From the NCBI RefSeq assembly GCF_024679245.1, contig NC_090173.1, positions 13,953,501 to 14,017,500 on the forward strand: a DNA stretch of 64,000 nt, written 5' to 3'. Made by a program: the position numbers and the translations under genes. The notes under the pieces are model-generated. The model was not told where the DNA came from. It saw only the letters and a list, made by a program, of their open reading frames with translations, and ran no database searches. This DNA comes from Pseudorasbora parva (taxonomy: Eukaryota > Chordata > Actinopteri > Cypriniformes > Gobionidae). Every line of letters begins with the position of its first letter. Position 1 is the stretch's first letter. Below are positions 1-12,332 of the stretch, one piece after another.

Positions 1-1899
1 ACCTCCTTTCTCAGAGAGGGGGCACCATATGGCACCCGCATCCCGACCTTTGGAACCTCCACGTGTGGCTCCTGGACGGGACGCGGCAAGTTTGAGTAGC
101 TTACCACCACCGGTGGTCGCTACCATCACTTCAGCGAGAGCCTCGTCCATGAGACAGGCCTATGCTTTGAAGTGGAACCTCTTCGTCACCTGGTGTGCTT
201 CTCGAGAAGAAGATCCCACCAAATGCCGATCAGGTCCGTGCTCTCCTTCCTCCAGGAAGGGTTGGAGAGAAGGCTGTCTCCCTCCACCCTCAATGTCTAT
301 GTGGCGGCAATAGCTTCTCACCTGCTGGACTGAAAAAAGCAGGTTCCTCAGGAGGGGCGAAAAGATTAAATTCACCTCGCCCCTTACAGGTAGCTTCTTG
401 GGACCTCGCAATGGTCTTAACTGCTCTGCGTATGGCTCCCTTCGAGCCACTGCAGACAGTGAAGTTCCTGTCAATGAAGACAGCGCTCTTGTTGTTCTGA
501 CTTTGTTCAAGAGGGTAGGGGACCTGCATACATTTTCGGTTGATGAAGCGTGCCTGAAATTCGGGCCGGCCAACTCTCACATTATCCTGAGACTCCGGCC
601 TGGATATGTGCCCAAGGTTCCTACCACTCCCTTCAGGGACCTGTCTACGTTGCGCTTACGTAGACAGGACACGGTGCTTTAGGACCTCAGACCAGCTCTT
701 TGTCTGTTACGGAGGGGAGCAGAGAGGGAAGGCTCTCTCCAAGCAGAGGCTGTCTCACTGGATAGTGGACCCCATTGTCCTGGCTTACCAGGTTCAGGGC
801 TTGCCATGCACACTCCACTAGGAGCATAGCTGCCTCTTGGGCTTTAGTGCGTGGCGCCTCGTTGACAGTATGTTTGACAGACATTTGTATAGCTGCAGGC
901 TGGGAGACACCCAAACACATTTGCTAGTTTCTATAATCTGCGAGTGGAGCCTGTGTCCTCACGTATACTCGCCTCAGATGGCCAGTGAATGGACACACGC
1001 TGGTGTCTTTGCTTGCTGCACCATTCCCCTCCAAAAACGGACTGGATACGTGCACTTATATTTGCTTGGGTGAGCCTCCCTGAAGGCCCTGAGTTCCTCC
1101 AGCACTGTTGATGCCGGTACACCAGAGTGCATGCCCGAATGGTCCCAGCCCTCGTTCCAGGCTAGGTGCCCGTGAGCATGGTTCCCCCGCAGGCCAACCG
1201 TCACGTGTATTCTCCACGGTAAGTCTCCTTGAGCGCGTTTCTTCCCTTGCCAAGACCCTTGCTTCCCCTGGGGTTGAAAAACGTTTCCACCTGCGGCTGG
1301 ATACTCCAGGTTCCTCCGTATGCAGCCCATACGTGGGTCATATGTGTATTCCTAAGTCCTCCCTATGGGTAGGCACTGTTATTGCATTTCTCCAAGTGGG
1401 ATATGCTTCCCAGTGTAACTTGGTAGCTGAGCCGGACCCTCGTCATGGTAACTCAGAGACAGGGTGCACAGGTCAGCCCAAGATTCTGGAAGACAGCCGC
1501 TGTGGCGTGATTAGACTAGGACCCCCATTTCGTCAGTACTGATGTAACTCGTAGTGTACTGACTGAAAGGTAACATCTCGGTTATGTATGTAACCCTCGT
1601 TCCCTGAAGGAAGGGAATGGAGACGTTACGTCCCAAAGCCACAACCGCTGTACCACTGGTATGGCCGGGCGGTCAGCCTCAGCTCCTCAGTAGGTAACAT
1701 AAATGCGTGACTGTTATGTAACGCCGTTTATACCCATGCAGTGGAGCAGGGTTGCATTAGGCAAATTCTGCAGACCCATGACATTTTCATGTTTTGATTG
1801 AGATTGAAGGCAGCTGGCTTTCTAAGTGAAACCCCCATTTCGTCAGTACTGACGCAATGTCTCCCTTTAGCGAACGAGGGTTACATACGTAACTGAGAC
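1..1899 (+). mobile_element. DIRS-type retrotransposon, decayed 3' part (copy 1)
   Basis: The left edge opens inside a decayed tyrosine-recombinase (YR) gene. Its N-terminal region is readable at about 88-310 and the core at about 380-920. These match the intact element at 48307-53666 piece by piece (YALKW near the start, PGYVPKVPT, SDQLFVC, AAGW before the catalytic Tyr region), but in shifted frames with stops, so it is dead. Beyond the YR lies about 650 bp of untranslated sequence. It is followed by the DIRS hallmark: an internal complementary segment at about 1569-1627 whose reverse complement recurs as the right terminus at about 1851-1899. The element continues off the left edge. Sequence and frame breaks are seen directly; the DIRS assignment rests on the YR match and the terminal architecture. 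Confidence 0.85.
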
Positions 1900-3398
1900 G
1901 ATTTCTAGGCTAGTGGTTTCCTGCTTGCAGAAAAGACTGCATGCATCTTGCACAGGCATATGGTAGGACTTGAATATGGTGCATACTGTTTTAAGTGTAA
2001 AGCATGTACATAAATTATGAGATGATGATGATTATTATAGTATAATATATTTGTATTTTGATTAATGTTATTTATTGTTGTTTGTTGTCATTGTTTGTAG
2101 TATGAACAGTAAAATGAAATATTGTATTTCTTATTATTTCAGGTTTATTACCTGGTTACCATTTGTGAAAAATGTGGAAAAAAAACAAACAAATGTTAAA
2201 GACCGAGTAATATCCTTTGTACGCTGGGTTGCACTTTCCGTGGGGAGAACACAGAACAATACAATATAATAATTATAGGAATGTACATGATGCTGATCCA
2301 TCTCACAATATCGCACATGTCCTGGAGAGTAGAATGTCCTTTGTGCAGAATTTGGCTAAGGAGGGCAACAGATGGATTCAGCTTCAGTTTCAGTAGGGTC
2401 AGAAAGAGCTGGTCCTGCATGTGCAATTTAAACAGCCTCTCTGAAAAGAACTATTCATGCAAGCATGAAAACACTAGCCAGGTAAGCCCTGTCATGTTTT
2501 TGCACTTGAGGTCATCTTCTTTTACTGCTTTGACACTAAGGCGTTGTCTTGAAAAAATTTCCTGAGCAGTGTCTCTCTTGTCGTTCTCTCTCCTTAACAG
2601 ATCAATCTCTGCCATCATCTGAGCCCTTTCACTCTCCTAAGGGTCTTTCAAATCCAACCGGCAAGGCATCAGGCTGACCTGCAGAGTTCTCTTCATCATC
2701 ACTGCTAGACTGTTCACATAATGCCGTTGGCGCATCACACTCTGTTGAATGTAATGCTTGTTTTATTGTACTATGAAAGCGACTTGATTGTATTGCAACT
2801 GACACAGCCTGTCTTCGGTGGGGGAAACTCAGCTAACAGAAACCCTTCAAATCCCAACAGAACATTAAACATGTCAGCAAGGGTGCAGACATACAAAAAG
2901 AGGAACGAAGACGATGATGATTTAAAACAGAGTTTAACAAAAATCACAGTAATTTCCACAGAATGTTTAGAAATTAAGCAATTTACACATGCTTATCCCT
3001 CTGTTATGGTACTATTTGAAAGAGGTTGGAAAAAGTGACAGGTAAGAAGTTTGCACAATATACGTTGTGCACATGTAGGATTTACTCTGTATTAGACACA
3101 CTAGTTTAGGAGCGAGTTCCACTCTTTGTATTTATGCGTTTGAGTAGTTACTAGGCGTCTGAGATGCAAATTTGTTTTATACTTCCTTTTGGTAGTTAGG
3201 TTTGAGACTGGGCCATATGTTAGTGTAGAGTTTTCTTTTGTTTATTTCTATCATTTTGAAGCTGGAAGCTACCCACATTCCTTCTCCTAATTACTCGTTG
3301 TATCTTTTTGTGATTTTTCTTGGTTGCCAATTGTTCCTTTGTTTTGTTTCCTCTTCTGTATATGTATATTATTATTCTCAGTATTATTATTGTTATTT

Positions 3399-3451
<53 letters not shown>

Positions 3452-4433
3452 GTAAGAATTATTACTTAACTTCATTTCTTTTGTAAATAAACACTTTTGG
3501 CAATTTCGCTTAGTGTTGTCTCCGTGCCTTTACACCTCATTTAGCTTCGTTATGCCTGCAGACATGGAACTCTCTTATGTTAATGTTACTCCCCTTTACC
3601 TTTTTATTTGACCACCTTAACAATAAACACTGGACAAACACTGAGTGAAGATGAGAAACTACTAGATTAACTAAAGTTCCGAAAAGTTCCCGAAAGTTCC
3701 TTAACTTTGAAAAAGTGCTACCTTGTGAGCAGGGCCGTTCTGAGGGGGAAATGTTTACCCAGAACTTCATTTAGACCTTGGTTTCTGCAGTCAAAACAAC
3801 AGAGTACACCACCCCCAAGTTCCTAGTTCCTGGGGAAAGGAAACGTGGAAATGTGGCTTAATGGAAACCGATGAGTAGCAAGAAACTGAAACGAAGGACC
3901 ACTTTCTGAAAACAATCTAAAAGTCCATGAAAATGAAACTAACAATTGCAACTGATTTAGTGTAACAACACTAACAGATTTCTTCTATATCCATGTGTGA
4001 AAAAATACACTTAATTTTTAGCATAAATAAAACTTAATTTCAGCATTTACTGTTGTTTTATTGAGTTCACATAACTTTGTTTGTACTAAGTGCAATATCA
4101 GAGTGAAATTAACTTATATCTGACTTTTTGGTTTCATGGTACATTGCTTTTTTTTACGGTAAAATGCTGGTTACAGTGTTTTTCTACAATTTGCTTGCTG
4201 TGAATTTTGCAGGTGTATATTTTTATCTTACACTTGTAAACCTTTCAACCCCACATGAAAACCTGTAGTGTCCATACTACAAATAGTAAAAAAATAAACA
4301 TTGATTATGTTTCTATCTATGTGAATGTATGAATATCTTTACATACTACACATATTCTTATATATTCTTCTTACATAAGAAGAGCAAAGGTACTATGCTA
4401 TCTAAAAGGAAGCATCTAATAAACATTGAATGT

Positions 4434-4434
<1 letters not shown>
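1900..4434. other. AT-rich intergenic DNA, no gene seen
   Basis: No convincing coding region, RNA gene or element with readable ends was found. The only structured sequence is an (ATT)n microsatellite, listed separately. Confidence 0.5.
3400..3451. repeat. (ATT)n microsatellite
   Basis: About 17 uninterrupted ATT units. Tyr-rich and Asn-rich translations across it are artefacts of the repeat. Confidence 0.95.

Positions 4435-4503
<69 letters not shown>
4435..4503. repeat. (AC)n microsatellite
   Basis: About 34 uninterrupted AC units lying some 50 bp beyond the stop codon of the P450 pseudogene. A shorter (AC)n at 19343-19366 lies in the equivalent place beyond the intact P450 gene, so the repeat probably predates that duplication. 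Confidence 0.95.
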
Positions 4504-4509
<6 letters not shown>

Positions 4510-4554
4510 CAGTGTCAGTCCAATAAAAGTTAATATGTAACAGTGCATATTACT

Positions 4555-5254
4555 TCAAGACCACTTTACTGAACAAAGTTTGTGGGGGGTCGGGTTCAGG
4601 GTGAAGCCCACAACTGGTGTGAGATCCAGATCATCTTCAGACACTCCAGGAGGAGGAGTGAAGCGGAAATGCTGAAGGAGGGAAGTGAAGAACAGGAAGA
4701 GCTCCATCCTGGCCAAACTTTCTCCAGGACAAACCCTGCGGCCTGAAAAAATAAAATAATAATAATAATAATAATAATAAGCAAAGGATTAACAAACATC
4801 ACCTCTTAGGGCATAATATAATTGGTGATTTAGAAGTCCACTGCACCTGCAGAGAAGGGCATGAAGGCGTCATTTTTGACAAACTCTCCCTGCTTATTTA
4901 GGAAGTGTCTTGGGTTGAAGCTGTCAGGAGTTTCCCACTCATTTTCATCCCTTAATACAGATACCAGTAGTGCGATCACACTGGTTCCCTGCACAAAACA
5001 ACACAACTGATCAATAATAAATGGTGCAAACACATAATCAAGAACACAGCATGCTCGTATTGGAGCCAGACCTTCTTGATGAGGTATCCGTTCAGGTGAA
5101 CGTCACAGGTGGTCTGATGGGGGGTACCAAGGGGTACTATGTTTGCAAATCTCTGTTTCGTGGATCACAGCATCTGTTTATGGTAAGTTCTTTCTGTCTT
5201 CTGCCACTGGCTGACGTCCACCGATCATGTGGTCAATCTAGTCTTGGACCTCGT
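4555..5254 (-). pseudogene. CYP2K-like cytochrome P450 pseudogene, exons 7-9 only
   Basis: Three exons align one to one with the intact gene at 19419-28001: exon 9 at 4555-4742 (188 nt, including stop), exon 8 at 4847-4988 (142 nt) and exon 7 at 5072-5254 (183 nt). Exons 8 and 9 are open and keep their splice sites. Together they encode the haem loop [11 protein letters not shown] with its Cys ligand. Exon 7 is ruined: the acceptor AG has become AA, there are in-frame TAG (5238-5240) and TAA (5178-5180) codons, and a 2-bp deletion shifts the frame before the K-helix. Exons 1-6 are absent from the next kilobase, where a DIRS fragment begins at 6105. The clean exons 8-9 beside a broken exon 7 suggest recent death or gene conversion from the intact paralogue (inference). 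Confidence 0.88.
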
Positions 5255-5787
5255 TTTAAATTCACAAGAAAGACCACTGTATGAATGTTTGTAACAGCAT
5301 TACTGAATACTTGACGATGGTTATAGTTTGCTTGTAATAATAAATAGTTTTATTTCAGCATTTTTTCAGCATGAAGATTGATCAATATCTTTAAATTCAA
5401 ATACATATCTACGTGTAGTTTGAACTGCTGAGATTTATCTTTGAAAGCTGTGACATAAGATGAGTGATGTAAAATGAGTGATCTGTACGAACATAAATAC
5501 TCTTATCTCGCTGAAATCTTGACAGATTTACAAATGGTTTGGTTTGTTTCGATAAACAACTTAATCGTGCAGCTTGTGTATCGCGGCTAACTTACATGCA
5601 CGTTATCAAGGGGGCTGAGACCACAATCGAGCTGTTCAATTATATAGGTTTTATTGACACCCATTACGATTTTATGACAACCAATCTTTTGTCTAGTTAA
5701 AATAAACTTAGTTTGCATGTTTTTTTATTTTTTATTATAATTAATATTTTATTATAACAATAGTGATATTCTTATTATAACAGTGTG

Positions 5788-5792
<5 letters not shown>

Positions 5793-5876
<84 letters not shown>
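5793..5876. repeat. (AT)n microsatellite
   Basis: About 40 uninterrupted AT units, preceded by a short GTGTGTATGTG lead-in. Confidence 0.95.
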
Positions 5877-5883
<7 letters not shown>

Positions 5884-6104
5884 AGCTAGCTCTGGAAAAA
5901 AAAATCAGAGCTGTATATGTGTATAAATATATATAATTTCTCATGTTGCCATTCGGGACACAGTTTTACTGGCCTATATATTGATTTAACATAAATACCT
6001 TGTGTGTATGTATATTCATTGCACATATCTGTTCTGTTCAATGTTACTTTCATATTGAAGTCCATGCTTATAATTATTTAGAAGTATGTAGTGTCATAAC
6101 TACA

Positions 6105-8444
6105 CCGGTGGGTTACGGCCAATCCTGGACCTTCGCGTCCTGAACCGATCCCTTCACAGGCTTCCGTTCAGAATGTTGACTGTGAAACGCCTTTTCGAAA
6201 GCGTTCGTCCATGTGATTGGTTTGCAGCGATCGACCTGAAGGATGCGTACTTCCATGTGTCCATCCTTCCGCGACACAGACCGTTCCTGCAGTTTGCGTT
6301 CGAAGGAAGGGCATAATAGTATGCTGTACTCCCATTTGAGCTAGCTCTGTCCCCTCGCGTCTTCACGAAGATTGTCGAGGCAGCCCTTGCGCCACTCAGG
6401 CAGCAAGGGGTTCGCGTCCTGAACTCTCTCGGGAGTGGGTGTGCGAACACAGAGACCTGGTTCTCCACCACTTAGCTCGTCTGGGCCTTCGGGTCAACTG
6501 GAAGAAGAGCAAACTCTGCCCCGTGCAGAGGATCTCTTTTCTCGGTATGGAGATAGACTCAGTCGCCATGTGCGCGCAGCTTACCAGCGGGCGCGCGCAG
6601 TCACTGTTGACTTGCCTCCGTCAGTTAGAGTGCAAGAGTGCGGTTCCACTGAAACTGTTTCAGAGGCTCCTGGGGCATATGGCATCCACAGCCGTGCTGA
6701 CGCCATTCGGATTGCTTCATATGAGACCGCTTCAGCACTGGCTTCGCGATCGAGTCCCGAGATGGGCATGGCAGTCTGGCACGCTCCGGGTCCCAGTGAC
6801 TCGGGCCTGCAGACAGACACTCACCCAGTGATCGAACCTCAGCTTTCTATGGGCAGGTGTGCCCTTAGAATGAGTTTCCTGGCATGTTGTTGTGTCAACA
6901 GATGCTTCCACTATGGGTTGGGGTGCCATGTGCAATGGACATGCAGCCGCGGGCTCCTGGATGTCAATTGCCTCGAATTGCTGGCAGTACGGTTCGCCCT
7001 GCAACGCTTTCTAGCGTTGCTGAAGGGTCAACACGTACGAGTCAGGTCGGACAACACGGCCGTTGTAGCATACATCAATCACCAGGGTGATCTACGCTCC
7101 CGCTGCATGTCTCAACTCGCCAGCCATCTTGTGTTATGGAGTCAGAAGCGTCTGAGGTCCCTTCGTCCTGTCTATATCCCGGGGATCCTGAACCGTGCAG
7201 CCGACGAGCTCTCACGGATCAGGGGTGCGAGGAGACTACATTCTCCTCGTGCTCCTCTCGTACCCTCTTGGGACCTTTCAGTAGTTCTAAGTGAACTGCA
7301 GAGGGCCCCATTTGAGCCTTTGCGGTGAGTAGATGTTAAGTTTTTGTCGATGAATACAGCGCTCCTGACCGTACTGGCCTCCATCAGGAGGGTAGGGGAC
7401 CTGCAGGCATTTTCTGTTGACGTGATCCTGAGACCCCGGCCTGGATATGTGCCCAAGGTTCCCACCACTCCATTCAGAGACTAGGTGGTGAACCTGCAAG
7501 CGCTGCCTTTGGAGGAGGCAGACCCAGCCTTGGCACTGCTCTGTCCAGTATGCGCCCTCCGCGCTTACGTAGACAGGATGCAGTGTTTCAGGACCTCAGA
7601 CCAGCTCTTTGTCTGTTATGGTGGGAAGGTGAAAGGGAAGGCTCTCTCAAAGCAAAGGTTGTCTCACTGGATAGTGGACACCATTGTTTTGGCTTACCAG
7701 CAGCAGGGGCGCCCATGCCCCCTTGGGGTCAGGGCACACTCCACTCTGAGTATTTCCACCGTAAGCCTCCCTGAGCGGGTGTCTTCCCTTGTCATGCTTG
7801 CGACCCCCTGGGGTTAAAAATCCACCTGCGGCTTGTACCCCAGTGTTCTTCCGTATGCAGCCCCCTCGGGTCATACGTGTATTCTTAAATCCTCCCTACG
7901 GGTAGGCATTTTGGCGCATATCTCCACCTGGAAATGCCTCCCAGTGTACCTTGGTACTCCTGCGTTAAGTGGAGGCCTTTGACCGTCCTATCTTGCATCA
8001 GGGCACTCACGCTTGCGCAGGGCACTGGAAGACAGCCGAGTGGCATGATTACATTGGGACCCCCATTCGTCAGTCACTGACATTGCGTCGGAGTGACTGA
8101 ACGAAAGGGAATGTCTCGGTTACGTATGTAACCCTCGTTCCCTGAGGAGGGAACGGAGACGTAACGTCCCGCTGCCACATCTGCTGTACCGCTGGAACGG
8201 AGTTCAACTTGGCTCCTCAGCTGGTAAAACATAATGTGATTATGACAGCTACTTCCTTATATACCCACGTGGGTAGGCGGAGTTACGCATGCAAACCATG
8301 CATGCCCATGGCATTGGCACTGCCACTGGGCGTTTCCTAGTCTCGGAGATGATAGGCCTCTAAGAGAAACCCCCATTCGTCAGTAACTGACGTTACGTCT
8401 CCGTTCCCTTTTCAGGGAACAAGGGTTACATACGTAACAGAGAC
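6105..8444 (+). mobile_element. DIRS-type retrotransposon, decayed RT-RH-YR remnant (copy 2)
   Basis: The segment starts abruptly inside a reverse transcriptase (the region around LRPILDL and DWFAAIDLKDAYFHVS at 6110-6260). It continues through RNase H (about 6880-7200) and a tyrosine recombinase (about 7240-7740), and ends in the DIRS terminus. Breaks visible: two adjacent stops near 6315-6320; loss of the YIDD catalytic block near 6425, where the sequence jumps towards the CEHRD segment; frameshifts through RNase H; and a recombinase that stops just after the HxxR region, so the catalytic Tyr is missing. The internal complementary segment is at about 8109-8168, and its reverse complement forms the right end at about 8390-8444. 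It is closer in sequence to copy 1 than to the intact element, so at least two DIRS subfamilies are present. Confidence 0.88.
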
Positions 8445-9448
8445 GTTTTTTAACAGCATTTGCCAAGAAAAGAATTCTTCCACAATGCACTTTGGACACC
8501 AACCTACATTTCTGGGACAATGACAAGATAGTTTAGATATTAACAGCGCTACGTGCATCGAATTTGTTATGACAGTATATATGTTTCAATAGAACAAGTT
8601 GTCCATCATGTCCTACATTTTGAAACCGCTTTTGTATGACCTGCTTATCTTAGAATACATGTTAATTATGAAGTCCCTGCTGAAGAAAAAAATGCCTATT
8701 TGATTTGCTGTGTGCAGAAGTATCACCTTTGATCTGATCTGTTATTGTGGTTTAAACTTATGCAATACGATCAGTCCAACAGAAAAAAAAAAATCTCAGT
8801 CTGGACTGGTGAGTGTTTTGGATACTTTTCAGCTGGTCAGGGGTGCTTTTTCCATACAATGGCCTAACATACTGCTTAATGGGTATCATAGTACGATGCA
8901 TTGTTGATGAAATCAACTATCACAACTGTATCAAGACCGTATTTTCGCAAATTTGTCGTTCAATCACGTTTGTTAATGATGTCACGCCGGTGGTGGATTA
9001 ATAACTTATTTTAATGAATCCGTTTGACATTGAATTAATGCTAGATTTATTTTCCCCTATAAATATACAAGCGTAACAGCGGGTACAATTGATCACAATT
9101 GATCACAATAGGAAAGTTGGTTTCTTAAAAGTGTTTAACCGGACATTACACTAATGATATGCACAAACAGGAAAGTGGGCGGGACATGCATCATGGATCA
9201 TGCGGGCCTTTCCCGCCTGCATGCAGCATCCTCCAAGCTACCCAGAGCTCTTTATTATTGCCGTTGTAATGGGTAATATCCCGAATCAAGATTGATAATG
9301 TACTCTAATTTTAACGTATCATTGGACGAATAGTTGATAAAGTGTTAAATATTAAATTTGAATAATTTAATATGTATTACGGTTCCTTTCACTTTAATTC
9401 AATACCCTTTTGTTATTTGATCCGAATCAATTCCTTACATCAGATATG
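8445..9448. other. Intergenic DNA, no gene seen
   Basis: Unique-looking AT-rich sequence. Short open frames around 8710-9001 have no recognisable domain or splice context. Confidence 0.45.
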
Positions 9449-9660
9449 AAGGCAAGGCAAGGCAAGGCAAGGCAAGGCAAGGCAAGTTTATTTGTATAGC
9501 ACATTTCATACCCAATGGCAATTCAAAGTGCTTTACATAGAAATTAATTAAAACAGTGGTAACAAATGCATGAGAAAAAAAAAAAAAAATACCATATGGA
9601 CGAATAAAAAATTAAAAACAAGCATAGTTAAAACAGTCGTAAAGATATAGTAATTAAAAA
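9449..9660 (-). repeat. LINE-like 3' tail with (GGCAA)n
   Basis: A (GGCAA)n array at about 9451-9485 runs directly into sequence that, read on the minus strand, has the form of a fish LINE or SINE 3' end: an AAAGCACTTTGAATTGCC-type block and then TGCTATACAAATAAA followed by the pentanucleotide tail. The tail orientation places the element on the minus strand. Family assignment is from general form only. Confidence 0.6.
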
Positions 9661-10276
9661 ATAAAATAAAATAAAAATAAGAATGACAATATGTAGTGAT
9701 TTCATTGACATTGTTTCGAAAGAAATTAATTCTAATGATTTCAAAACCTTTAAGAGAAAAGTTAGGAACAGTAACTATGGGACAAGCTACAACATTTTCC
9801 CACGTTCCAAGGATATTCTATATAACAGCGAACACAACCTTTTTTATTTAAAAATAGTTGTCATTCTAAATTTTTAAAGGATGTACCAATAATGTTGTTC
9901 TAAGAACATATTTGTGCTAACCTTTTGAGATCATTATTAAAGACCAGATAACATTGAACAAACACTATTAATATTACTGGAATAATGTTTTGTTCATAAC
10001 TTTAAGAGAACTTTGGCAGAAAGTTACCTAAACTTATGAGAACATTCCCTGTTAGATGGTTAACCATTTTAGAAATAGTATGATTTGGTGTATCGCAATA
10101 GCATGATATATAAAACAAATACAGTATCGTATGTCAAAAACATTGCTTTTGTGTATTTCTCATGCTGAGACTGAAAAAGTGAGGTGTTGACCTAAATATA
10201 ATAACCTTCAGCATTGTCAGGAGCCAGCAGGTTTTGTTGCACTATTTTTGTTTTTGTTATAAAGTCTCCTGTTACA
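9661..10276. other. AT-rich DNA between two pentanucleotide arrays
   Basis: No gene seen. One short open frame at 9683-9877 has no recognisable content. Confidence 0.4.
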
Positions 10277-10313
10277 CCTTGCCTTGCCTTGCCTTGCCTT
10301 GCCTTGCCTTGCC
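10277..10313 (+). repeat. (CCTTG)n pentanucleotide array
   Basis: About seven units of the exact reverse complement of the (GGCAA)n array at 9451-9485, some 790 bp away in inverted orientation. Confidence 0.9.
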
Positions 10314-10445
10314 ACTTACCAACACTGGGTTACACATTCAATTAATATCAGACAAAGACTATGGTAACATGAGGGCTTAAATACACAAGTGCTAATGACA
10401 AGACAAGGAACACCTGTGAACAATGATCAATCCATAAACCATGTA
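10314..10445 (-). repeat. Probable LTR-derived fragment
   Basis: On the minus strand, 10385-10441 closely matches 29576-29610 and 29885-29930 (both contain GGTTTATGG, then ATCATTGTT or GTTAACAGGTG). It is followed by a promoter-like TATTTAAGCCCTCATG. Three copies of the same block mark a dispersed repeat; an LTR origin is a guess from the promoter-like layout. Confidence 0.35.
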
Positions 10446-11043
10446 GTGTGTTCGACATCGGCTGGATGCATGCGATCGGCGAGAGTAGCCGAGTGCAGGC
10501 GGGGAGGAGCTGCAAACGGAGACGGAAAGTCGGACACTTTCTGCTTCCCGCAGTGACGCTTGTGCTGTGTTTGCAAACATTATCACAGCTGAAGTTAAAT
10601 AAATGCAATATTTCTAAAATGTACAGATGTTTGAGATGACATTTTCATTCAATATGTGATGTCCTGTTTAATAAAGCGTCTGTTTGGACAAGAATAAAGT
10701 TCAACAAATAAACCTATAACATCGAGTATGTACTCTTTTTGTGAAGAAAAAGTACATACTTTTGAGTGTGTAGCAGAAAAGTATGCAAGCTTTGGGACGT
10801 ACTACTTCGACATCTTTAACCGTCTCTGTCGCTTAGTTTTGTGCATTGCCCTATACAATCATCATCAGATCTGTCGCAGTTCAAATTCTCCACATTCAGT
10901 TTAAATTCCTACCGTATCGGCCACACGTTGATTTGCCATGTGTGGGTCTTTAATGCAGAGACTCTCCTTGTGTGTTTGCAGTTTAATGATGCTTTTAAAA
11001 GTTAATGTCCAAACGTGTCATTACAAAAGTTGCACCCATGTTG
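10446..11043. other. Intergenic DNA, no gene seen
   Basis: A GC-richer stretch at 10450-10580 and short inverted blocks (AGTATGTACT / AGTACATACTT near 10725-10765) suggest decayed transposon ends. Nothing can be named. Confidence 0.35.
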
Positions 11044-11075
11044 TTTTGACAGCTGCAAGAGAGAAAAGATCAAGA
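11044..11075 (-). pseudogene. Scrap of CYP2K exon 2 acceptor region
   Basis: These 32 bp are identical to 27188-27219, which in the intact P450 gene span the end of intron 1 and the first bases of exon 2. Similarity ends sharply on both sides. The orientation is minus, the same as the exon 7-9 pseudogene at 4555-5254, so it may be the remains of that copy's exon 2 (inference). Confidence 0.55.
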
Positions 11076-11257
11076 CAAGCCATAAATGGCTATTGCATCA
11101 ATCAATCAATTAACCAACCAATTTGGAATCAGCTTATCTGTTGACTCTCTTTTTGTGCATTTGCCCTCTAGCATGATTTCCCGGGCAAACATTAGTGTGT
11201 GTGAGAACTAGGTGACCTACTTTTGTCAACTTTAAACATAATAAGCTTGCCAGTGAA

Positions 11258-11862
11258 TAGTGATGGCCAAATGAGGCTTCCTGAACCACTGAGGCTTTCC
11301 AGCCCATTGCTTCACCAAAAGGTTCATTTACCTGAAGCCTCGTGAAACAGTGTGCTCCCTAGTGACACCTGCTGTGCAAAGCAATGCATCGCACACAAAT
11401 CTATTCATCCTCAGCAACCAAATTGTCATAGTGTGGGCACACCCTTTTTCTATTGCCTGTGTATTAATAAAGTATTTTACTCTTCTTATAACCTATGCAC
11501 ACACAACTCACACAAACACACAACTTTGGGTTCAACTATTCAGTAGTTCTTTGGGTTAGTGATAAGTGAATGCCCAGAATGATTGTAAATAAATTATTGT
11601 GAGTGCAGTGCTTATGGGACTGGAATTGTGGAACAGCAAACTGCAACAGGGATGGGAAAAGCTTTCCCTAATACAGTCTAGTCTTATAATAATATTATTA
11701 ATAATAATGATAATAATAATAGCAATAATATATATAATAATAACACTAGGCCTACTACTAATATATATGAGGGGCCGTACAAGCCATAATTCATCCTGGT
11801 ACTCTCACACACATACATTCTCCTTTCACATACATAAATATACAGTCTGCTCTCACACACAT

Positions 11863-11949
<87 letters not shown>

Positions 11950-12324
11950 TACGTAGTATAGGTACTACAACTAGATATATGCTAATTTACTCTAATAATC
12001 TACTAAACTAAGTATAATGTAATATAATATATAATACAAGCTATGATATATAATGATATTGCTACTACATACAACCAACACCTCAACACCAATGCAAATG
12101 CCTACTGCAAACCTCCACAAGAGGCGCGAGGTTTCGAACCACTTTTATCCGAAAGCAATACTCCGAATGAAGCAACGACGTATTCAACAGAAAACGAGGC
12201 CTCGTTTGTCATTGTCACGTGATTTTCACGGAAACGATACAAGCCTCGAATCGGGGCTTCATCTGGAACGCCCCTTTTTGCTCGACACAAGCTCCAGAGC
12301 CTCGCTTTAGATGTACCATCACTA
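11258..12324. mobile_element. hAT-type DNA transposon, non-autonomous
   Basis: Ends read TAGTGATGG...CCATCACTA as inverted repeats, flanked by the exact 8-bp duplication CCAGTGAA at 11250-11257 and 12325-12332. An 8-bp duplication is the hAT signature. The interior (1067 bp) holds an (AT)n array at about 11867-11942 and no transposase. Confidence 0.9.
11867..11942. repeat. (AT)n microsatellite inside the hAT element
   Basis: About 38 AT units, preceded by ACACACAT-rich sequence. Confidence 0.95.
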
Positions 12325-12332
12325 CCAGTGAA

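Noticed and set aside
3238..3486. Tyr-rich and Asn-rich open frames
   Set aside because: Translation of an (ATT)n microsatellite.
9451..9485. CRISPR-like or other short regular array
   Set aside because: Simple pentanucleotide tandem repeat without spacers; no cas genes and the DNA is vertebrate.
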